Below are positions 58,743-64,000 of a stretch of 64,000 nucleotides of DNA, in pieces. The position numbers were made by a program, and so were the translations under genes. Under the pieces are notes generated by a model. It searched no databases. It was not told the DNA's origin and was given only the letters and a program-made list of their open reading frames with translations. Source of the stretch: Aromatoleum toluclasticum ATCC 700605 (GTDB taxonomy: Bacteria; Pseudomonadota; Gammaproteobacteria; Burkholderiales; Rhodocyclaceae); NCBI RefSeq assembly GCF_000378245.1, contig NZ_KB899502.1, positions 62,001-126,000 of the forward strand. Reading direction: 5' to 3'. Within the stretch, counting starts at the first letter, position 1. Each line of letters begins with the position of its first letter.

Positions 58743-60392
58743 ATGAGTCACGAACGCGAATCGATGGAATTCGACGTCCTGATCGTCGGCGGCGGCCCTG
58801 CGGGCCTCGCTGCGGCGATCAGGCTGAAGCAGTTGGCCAACGAGAAGGGCACCGAACTGGCGGTGTGCCTGATCGAGAAGGCGGCCGAGATCGGCGCGCA
58901 CATCCTCTCCGGTGCAGTGATGGATCCGCGCGCGCTGAACGAACTGATTCCCGATTGGAAGGAACAGGGCGCGCCGGTGACCACCGAAGTCACCGAAGAC
59001 CGCGTGATCTTCCTCAACGAGACGGGTGGCCGCAAGGTGCCCACCGGCCTGCTGCCGGACTGTTTCCTGAACCACGGCAACTACATCGTGCGCCTGGGCA
59101 ACGTCGCCAAGTGGCTCGGCGAACAGGCCGAAGCGCTGGGCGTCGAGGTCTATCCGGGTTTCGCCGGCGCCGAGATCCTGTATGACGAGACGGGCGCCGT
59201 GAAGGGCGTGGCCACCGGCGACATGGGCGTCACGCGCGAAGGCGAGCAAGGCCCCGCCTACCAGCCGGGCATGGAGCTGCACGCCAAATACACGCTCTTC
59301 GCCGAAGGCTGTCGCGGCCACCTCGGCAAGCAGCTCGAAGAGAAGTTCAACCTCAGCAACGGCGTCGATCCTCAGACCTACGGCATCGGCCTGAAGGAAC
59401 TGTGGGAAGTGCCCGCCGAACGTCATGAGCCGGGCGTGGTCGTGCACACCACCGGCTGGCCCCTGCCCGCCGACACTTACGGCGGCGGTTTCGTCTATCA
59501 CCTCGAGGACAATCTGGTTGCGATCGGCTACGTGGTCGGCCTCAACTACACCAACCCGCATCTGTCGCCGTTCGAGGAATTCCAGCGCTACAAGACGCAT
59601 CCGGAAATCCGCAAGTATCTCGAAGGCGGCAAGCGCCTGGCGTACGGTGCACGCGCGATCGCCGCGGGCGGCCTGCAGAGCCAGCCGAAGCTGGTGTTTC
59701 CGGGCGGCGCGCTGATCGGCGACGACGCGGGCTTCCTCAACGCCGCGCGCATCAAGGGCAGCCACGCCGCGATCAAGAGTGGCGCGCTCGCCGCCGAGGC
59801 CGCCTTCGAGGCGGTTACTGCCGAGCGCCAGCGTGACGAACTCACGGCCTTCCCCGAAGCGTTCAAGAGTAGCTGGTTGTTTGACGAGCTGCACAAGACG
59901 CGCAACTTCAAGCCCTACATGAAGAAGGGCCTGTGGATGGGCTCGCTGCTCTTCGGCTTCGACCAGAAGGTGCTCAAAGGCAAGGCGCCGTGGACGCTGC
60001 ACAACAGCGCGGACCACGACAAGCTCAAGCTCGCGTCCGAGTGCCCGAAGATCGACTACCCGAAGCCCGATGGCGTACTGACCTTCGACCGCCTCTCCTC
60101 GGTGTTCCTGTCGAACACCAATCACGAGGAAGACCAGCCCTGCCACCTGCAGCTGAAGGATGCCTCGGTGCCGATCGCGGTGAACCTCGCGAAGTACGAC
60201 GCCCCCGAGCAGCGCTACTGCCCGGCCGGCGTGTACGAGATCGTGAGGGACGACTCCGGATCGAACCCCCGCCTGCAGATCAACGCGCAGAACTGCGTGC
60301 ACTGCAAGACCTGCGACATCAAGGACCCGACGCAGAACATCAACTGGGTCGTGCCGCAGGGCGGCGAAGGGCCCATCTACCAGGGCATGTAA
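58743..60392 (+). CDS. Electron-transfer flavoprotein:ubiquinone oxidoreductase
   Basis: 549 residues from ATG 58743. FAD motif DVLIVGGGPAGLAAAIRL at residues about 11-28, EKAAEIGAHILSGAVMDP, quinone/membrane region YGGGFVYHLEDNLVAIGYVV, GAIAAGG-type segment GARAIAAGGLQSQPKLVFPG, and C-terminal [4Fe-4S] ferredoxin-like cysteines in RYCPAGVYEIV and NCVHCKTCDIKDPTQNINW. Passes electrons from reduced ETF to ubiquinone at the inner membrane, closing the electron path for the acyl-CoA dehydrogenases in this cluster. Full length for the family. Confidence 0.95.
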   Translation: MSHERESMEFDVLIVGGGPAGLAAAIRLKQLANEKGTELAVCLIEKAAEIGAHILSGAVMDPRALNELIPDWKEQGAPVTTEVTEDRVIFLNETGGRKVPTGLLPDCFLNHGNYIVRLGNVAKWLGEQAEALGVEVYPGFAGAEILYDETGAVKGVATGDMGVTREGEQGPAYQPGMELHAKYTLFAEGCRGHLGKQLEEKFNLSNGVDPQTYGIGLKELWEVPAERHEPGVVVHTTGWPLPADTYGGGFVYHLEDNLVAIGYVVGLNYTNPHLSPFEEFQRYKTHPEIRKYLEGGKRLAYGARAIAAGGLQSQPKLVFPGGALIGDDAGFLNAARIKGSHAAIKSGALAAEAAFEAVTAERQRDELTAFPEAFKSSWLFDELHKTRNFKPYMKKGLWMGSLLFGFDQKVLKGKAPWTLHNSADHDKLKLASECPKIDYPKPDGVLTFDRLSSVFLSNTNHEEDQPCHLQLKDASVPIAVNLAKYDAPEQRYCPAGVYEIVRDDSGSNPRLQINAQNCVHCKTCDIKDPTQNINWVVPQGGEGPIYQGM

Positions 60393-60492
60393 TCCAACCG
60401 TTTTCCCGGCGGTGTCGCACCAAACGCTTTTGGGTCTTTCGACGCTCTCCTCCTCTCCCTCTTGCGTGACACCACCGTTTTTTACACCGCGC

Positions 60493-60526
60493 GGCGCCGG
60501 CCGGCTGGTTCAGCCCGACCGGCGCC
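60493..60526. terminator. Hairpin between convergent ETF-QO and BamA-like genes
   Basis: GGCGCCGG / CCGGCGCC 8-bp perfect stem with an 18-nt loop that can pair further. It lies between the two convergent genes (60393-60559). A T6 run just upstream (60479-60484) follows a weaker pairing of GGTGTCGCAC with GCGTGACACC and may be a second, rightward terminator. Confidence 0.45.
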
Positions 60527-60559
60527 CGCAGCAGGCAGGCGCCCGGCCCCGGCCCCGGC

Positions 60560-61699
60560 TCAGCGCGGAGCAGCCAGAACCTGCTCGGCGAAGTGCTCGT
60601 CGATCTGTGCGCCCTTCGCGAGGAGCTGGCGGTACTTCACGAAATCGACCGTGTCCTTGCCCGTGATCTTGCGCGACTCGAAGGCATTGAATCCCAGCCA
60701 GGCCTCGTTGTTCATGTTCGCGGCGAGCCAATGGCGCTGCGCGGCCTTCTGCTGATCCCAGAAGAACTTCTTCTTGCCGCGGATCGCGTCGATCGAGTTC
60801 ATCAGGCAGTTGGGGAAGAGGTTCGTGAAGCGCCAGATCAGTGCGTTCACTTCCTTGTCGAGTAGTTCGAAGTCCACTTCGCATTGCGCGATCAGGGCTT
60901 CGGCCTCCTCGGCAGCGGCCCCCTGGACCATTTCGCCGTACACGATCTGTCCCAGCTCGGACCAGGTATCGGTGCGCACCTTGGGATTGGGGATCCACTC
61001 GCCGTTCTTCTTCAGCACCGGCAGGACCTTCGAGATCATGCCCTTGTACTTCATCTTGTACGCGCTCCACAGCTCGCACGAGACGCAGTTGTAGATCGCG
61101 TCTTCCATCGACAGGAACCACGGCAGGAAGTCAGTCGAGCCGCCCACCGGCGCGCTCCCGTGCTTCGGACCCGCCTGGCCATACACGGCCATGTCCGACG
61201 AGATCGTGATGTCGGTGGCCATCCCGATTTCCTGGCCACCCGCCACGCGCATGCCATTCACGCGGCAGATCACCGGCTTCTTGCAGTTGAGGATGCCGTC
61301 GACCATGCCGATGAAGAGATCGATGTAATCGCCGTATTCGGTCGGGCGCCGCGAATAGTAGGACGCATATTCCGCCGTGTTTCCCCCGCTGCACCATGCC
61401 TTCTCGCCCACTGCCGTAAACACCGCCGCAACGACACTGCGGTCGGACGAGGCCTTCTGGAAGGCTTCGATGACCCCCTTCACCATCTCGGTCGTGTAGG
61501 AGTTGTATTGCGCCGGGTTGTTGAGGGTGATCCACGCGGAATAGAGGTCGTCTACAGGCTTTCCGGCAGGGTCGAGGACCGGACGCTTCTCGTAGATGAC
61601 CGATGGCGCGGACGCCCCGAGGTGTTCGTTCTCCATCAGGGCGTGATTCTTCAGTTCGTTGTCACGTTTCAGAAAGTCCAGGCTCACGTCGGTCTCCAT
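60560..61699 (-). CDS. bamA: 6-Oxocyclohex-1-ene-1-carbonyl-CoA hydrolase-like (BamA/Oah family)
   Basis: 379 residues from ATG 61699, the position matching the family N-terminus (DFLKRDNELKNHALMENEHL); an in-frame ATG 36 nt upstream is also possible. Crotonase-fold hydrolase of the BamA/Oah/BzdY family: VIYEKRPVLDPAGKPVDDLY, LNNPAQYNSYTTEMVKGVIE, FTAVGEKAWCSGGNTAEYAS, VICRVNGMRVAGGQEIGMAT and GQAGPKHGSAPVGGSTDFLP are all diagnostic. The known enzyme hydrates and hydrolytically opens the six-membered ring at the end of anaerobic benzoyl-CoA degradation. No benzoyl-CoA reductase genes are near, so it could be displaced, a marker gene, or adapted to a cyclic ketone CoA of steroid origin. Own divergent promoter region with a different palindrome. 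Confidence 0.85.
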   Translation of the reverse strand: METDVSLDFLKRDNELKNHALMENEHLGASAPSVIYEKRPVLDPAGKPVDDLYSAWITLNNPAQYNSYTTEMVKGVIEAFQKASSDRSVVAAVFTAVGEKAWCSGGNTAEYASYYSRRPTEYGDYIDLFIGMVDGILNCKKPVICRVNGMRVAGGQEIGMATDITISSDMAVYGQAGPKHGSAPVGGSTDFLPWFLSMEDAIYNCVSCELWSAYKMKYKGMISKVLPVLKKNGEWIPNPKVRTDTWSELGQIVYGEMVQGAAAEEAEALIAQCEVDFELLDKEVNALIWRFTNLFPNCLMNSIDAIRGKKKFFWDQQKAAQRHWLAANMNNEAWLGFNAFESRKITGKDTVDFVKYRQLLAKGAQIDEHFAEQVLAAPR

Positions 61700-61812
61700 G
61701 TATTGAGTGTGCCGGAAGGATTTCCGGCAACACATTGCAGTGATGTCTATCCAATAATCGGATTTCTATCTTTGATCGCGCCTCGACCGTACAGGCACGA
61801 CTCCGCGCACGA

Positions 61813-61830
61813 ATCACCGATTCCGGTGAT
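61813..61830. promoter_or_regulatory. Palindrome ATCACC-N6-GGTGAT
   Basis: ATCACCGATTCCGGTGAT, perfect 6-bp arms, about 120 nt upstream of the BamA-like start. Unlike the GTCC/GGAC motif, so probably bound by another regulator. Not seen elsewhere in the window. Confidence 0.45.
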
Positions 61831-61901
61831 GCGGGCACGCGGGGGATGGGATAGCCGGGGAGGGGAGGGGGCCGCAGCGCCACTGCCGGCGCGCCTTTCC
61901 A

Positions 61902-61919
61902 TAGTTCATTTTAGTGATG
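61902..61919 (+). promoter_or_regulatory. GTCC-N4-GGAC palindrome, site 15 (very degenerate)
   Basis: TAGTTCATTTTAGTGATG: TAGT, TTT and GATG of the consensus kept, 12 of 18 bases as in site 4. About 123 nt before the DUF1302 start. May be chance. Confidence 0.3.
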
Positions 61920-62032
61920 TCGCGCCAGGGGCGAGGTGCGAGCATCCCTGTGCCACTGGGTGATTCCAATAACAGGCGACTCGGCCCCCGACGGGGACAA
62001 CCGAAGTGAGCTCACATCGTGAGGGAGACAGG

Positions 62033-63706
62033 ATGCTTGCATCAAAGCTTGAGAGGTACGGGATTGGCGCCGGGAAGCGGAGGCGCCCGCTTGCATTGGC
62101 GCTTTCGCCCTTGTGGATGGCGCTCGCGAGTGCCGGCGTCTACGCCGCGCCGACGGTGCAACTGGGACCGGACACGACGCTGGATTATTCCCTGACGCTT
62201 TCCTACACCGCGTCGACGCGAACGGAAAAGGCCGCGCGCGAATACCTGAATGACCTTAACAGCGACGACGGCACGCGAAACTTCAAGCGCGGCTCGCTAT
62301 TCACGAATCGCGCCAATGCGTTGGCGGAAGTCCGGCTCAAGCATGACAACGTCGGTGCGATGCTGAGGGCGAGCAGCTTCTACGACTGGGCCTATCGCTC
62401 CTCCAACGACAACGACTCGCCGCTCACCGTCAACAAGACCGGCGATCACGATGAATTCACGCGCCGCACGCGGGAGCTGAGCGGCAAGAATTCCCGCATC
62501 CTCGATGCCTTCGCCTATGGCAACTGGATGCTGGGCGACGAGCAGTTCCTGTCGCTGAAGGCGGGCCGGCACGTGCTCGCCTGGGGCGAGAGCCTGTTCT
62601 GGCCGAACATCAGCCAGGGCCAGTCGCCGCTGGATGCAACGAAATTCAACGTGCCCGGCACGGAAGCGAAGGAAGGCTATCTGCCCGTCGGCCAGCTGTC
62701 GGCGTCCCTCACGGTGAATCCGTGGCTGACCCTCGCGGGCTACTACCAGTACAAGTGGGAAGAGACCCGCCTCAACCCCGTGGGCGATTACTTCGGCAGC
62801 GATTATTTCGGGCCGGGGGCGCAGTTCTTCCGTCTCGCGCCGGGCGTCATCGACACGCTGCCGGACCACAGCTTCCGCGTCGCCAATTTCGCCGGCGAGA
62901 TCAAGCCGCGGGACACCGGACAGTGGGGCCTCGGCTCGCGCTTCCGCCTCGGCGAGACCACCGAAGTCGGGCTCTACCACTACCGCTATCACGACCGCAT
63001 CGGCGCCATGTTCTTCGACTTCACCGGCGCGACCCAGTATTCCTCGTTCAATCGTTTCGGGCGCAAGGCCTCGCCGGCGAGCGCGCCGTACTACAAGCTT
63101 GCGTACTTCGACGACATCAAGCTCACGGGCGTCAGCCTCAGCACCAAGATCGGCGATGCCGTGCAGATCGGCGCGGAGGTCAGCTATCGCGACGGCGCGC
63201 CGGTCTATCTCTCCAACGGCGCCCCCGCGCGCGGCCAGCTCACGCAGGGCAACCTCAATTTCCTCTACATCCTGGGCCCCTCGAAGCTCGCGCATCAAAC
63301 GACGCTGATGGGCGAAGTGGTGCATCAGCGCATCGAAGGCGTCGACAAGCTGACCATCACCGGTGGCCTGCCGGGCCAGAACGGGACCTTCAAGGACTTC
63401 ACCTACGACACGCAGACGAAGGCCTCGACCCTGCTGGGCCTCGGGGCGATCTTCGATTATCCCAGCGTGTTCGACGGTTGGGACCTGTCGACCAAGGCGA
63501 TCTGGACGCAGAACGTCGATGGCAGCTCGCTTTCGGGCATGGGCAAGGACGACCGCCGCCTGACGCTCGGCGCCGACTTCAAGCGACTGGGGAACTTCAC
63601 GGTCGGCCTGACTTACGTCGCCTTCCTCGGCTCGCCGGACCTCCCCAACGGACGCACGATGACCGACCGCGACTACGTGTCGCTCAGCGCGAAATACACG
63701 TTCTGA
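62033..63706 (+). CDS. DUF1302 outer-membrane beta-barrel protein
   Basis: 557 residues from ATG 62033, RBS GAGGGAGA. Signal peptide near residues 15-40 (PLALALSPLWMALASAGVYA, cleaved after AlaAla). The rest alternates short aromatic-rich strands and turns (VQLGPDTTLDYSLTLSYTAS, LKAGRHVLAWGESLFW, GYYQYKWEETRLNP) and ends KYTF with a terminal Phe, the outer-membrane barrel signature. GRHVLAWGESLFWPNIS is typical of DUF1302. Regular partner of DUF1329 in hydrophobic-compound degraders; probably an uptake channel for steroids. DUF1329 starts 28 nt downstream. Confidence 0.9.
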   Translation: MLASKLERYGIGAGKRRRPLALALSPLWMALASAGVYAAPTVQLGPDTTLDYSLTLSYTASTRTEKAAREYLNDLNSDDGTRNFKRGSLFTNRANALAEVRLKHDNVGAMLRASSFYDWAYRSSNDNDSPLTVNKTGDHDEFTRRTRELSGKNSRILDAFAYGNWMLGDEQFLSLKAGRHVLAWGESLFWPNISQGQSPLDATKFNVPGTEAKEGYLPVGQLSASLTVNPWLTLAGYYQYKWEETRLNPVGDYFGSDYFGPGAQFFRLAPGVIDTLPDHSFRVANFAGEIKPRDTGQWGLGSRFRLGETTEVGLYHYRYHDRIGAMFFDFTGATQYSSFNRFGRKASPASAPYYKLAYFDDIKLTGVSLSTKIGDAVQIGAEVSYRDGAPVYLSNGAPARGQLTQGNLNFLYILGPSKLAHQTTLMGEVVHQRIEGVDKLTITGGLPGQNGTFKDFTYDTQTKASTLLGLGAIFDYPSVFDGWDLSTKAIWTQNVDGSSLSGMGKDDRRLTLGADFKRLGNFTVGLTYVAFLGSPDLPNGRTMTDRDYVSLSAKYTF

Positions 63707-63734
63707 TTGCGTTCAATCTGAAAAGGATCTGTTC

Positions 63735-64000
63735 ATGAAAATGAAACTGTGCGGACTGCTGCTCACGTTCGTGGCGGCGGCCCAGGTGCTTCCGTCGGTG
63801 TCGTTCGCAAAGGGAACGGCCGAGGAGATCGCGCGCCTCGGAAAGGATCTCACCTGCATCGGTGCGGAGAAGGCCGGGAACAGGGACGGCAGCATTCCGG
63901 AGTTTTCGGGGAAGTGGCTTGGTGCGCCGCCGCACGTGCCGTTCAAGGGCACCGGCAACCACCCGCTGGACGCCTATCCCGACGAGAAGCCGGTGGCCGT
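63735..64000 (+). CDS. DUF1329 protein (3' end cut by window)
   Basis: 88 codons visible. Signal peptide KMKLCGLLLTFVAAAQVLPS with cleavage near SFA; then the DUF1329 opening EEIARLGKDLTCIGAEKAGN, GSIPEFSGKWLGAPPHVPFK and HPLDAYPDEKP. DUF1329 is an outer-membrane-associated or periplasmic lipid-binding-like family found with DUF1302 and RND transporters. The gene continues past the right edge. Confidence 0.88.
   Translation, partial: MKMKLCGLLLTFVAAAQVLPSVSFAKGTAEEIARLGKDLTCIGAEKAGNRDGSIPEFSGKWLGAPPHVPFKGTGNHPLDAYPDEKPVA

Larger units (their letters stand above)
61700..62032. other. Divergent intergenic region, bamA-like / DUF1302
   Basis: 333 nt. Contains the ATCACC-N6-GGTGAT palindrome (61813-61830) and degenerate palindrome site 15 (61902-61919). 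Nothing else recognised. Confidence 0.5.

Noticed and set aside
1-64000. CRISPR arrays, tRNA/rRNA genes, insertion sequences, prophage
   Set aside because: No regularly spaced repeats, no cloverleaf or rRNA sequence recognised, no transposase or integrase frame seen by eye; a covariance or IS search was not possible.

Overview
The window is a high-GC chromosomal segment with almost no stretch free of genes. Family-level recognition of the encoded proteins points to a facultatively anaerobic betaproteobacterium, most likely Rhodocyclales (Thauera/Azoarcus/Denitratisoma-like). Reasons: 3alpha- and 3beta/17beta-hydroxysteroid dehydrogenases very like those of Comamonas testosteroni, a 6-oxocyclohexenecarbonyl-CoA hydrolase (BamA/Oah) typical of anaerobic benzoyl-CoA degraders, and DUF1302/DUF1329/YCF48/RND proteins that accompany hydrophobic-substrate catabolism. 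The assignment is inference from protein families; no rRNA or tRNA is present.

Main theme: steroid catabolism. Both edges hold transport/envelope genes (RND transporter cut by the left edge; DUF1302 and a DUF1329 gene cut by the right edge; YCF48 near 50.6 kb). Ring A/B opening is represented by 3alpha-HSD (2.9 kb), KshA (48 kb), HsaA-like flavin hydroxylase (51.4 kb), 3beta/17beta-HSD (52.7 kb), KshB (53.4 kb) and a TesB/HsaC-type extradiol dioxygenase (28.2 kb). The compact operon at 28.2-38.0 kb encodes the C/D-ring pathway: IpdA, IpdB, crotonase, IpdC, EchA20, two acyl-CoA dehydrogenase subunits, FadA6-type thiolase and an SDR. A side-chain-type aldolase/DUF35-MaoC pair lies at 19.5-21.7 kb; acyl-CoA ligases at 4.8 and 44.9 kb; ETF and ETF-QO at 54.6-60.4 kb drain acyl-CoA dehydrogenase electrons to quinone. 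KstD, HsaB, HsaD and HsaEFG are not in the window.

Second module, 7.0-19.0 kb: a serine-type sulfatase, its radical-SAM maturase and an AttH-like protein (leftward), then a TetR gene, and a rightward operon of phosphotransferase-like protein, a paralogous AttH-like protein, crotonase, nitroreductase, GMC oxidoreductase and aldehyde dehydrogenase. The two arms share an 11-bp promoter sequence. No described pathway has this exact set to my knowledge.

Interruptions: a fused glutamate synthase (GltB and GltD in one frame, 21.9-27.8 kb, start codon unclear), and a 38.5-44.7 kb block (BTAD/AAA regulator, BBE-type FAD oxidase, DUF1326, DUF2182) with no steroid link, next to a 0.5-kb degenerate stretch.

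Regulation: an imperfect palindrome with core GTCC-N4-GGAC, usually TAGTCC-N4-GGACGATG, recurs upstream of most steroid genes, often centred about 65-110 nt before the start codon. It is absent from the sulfatase module, the glutamate synthase and the BTAD block. A LuxR-type regulator at 56.4 kb, encoded within the set, is the best candidate to read it.
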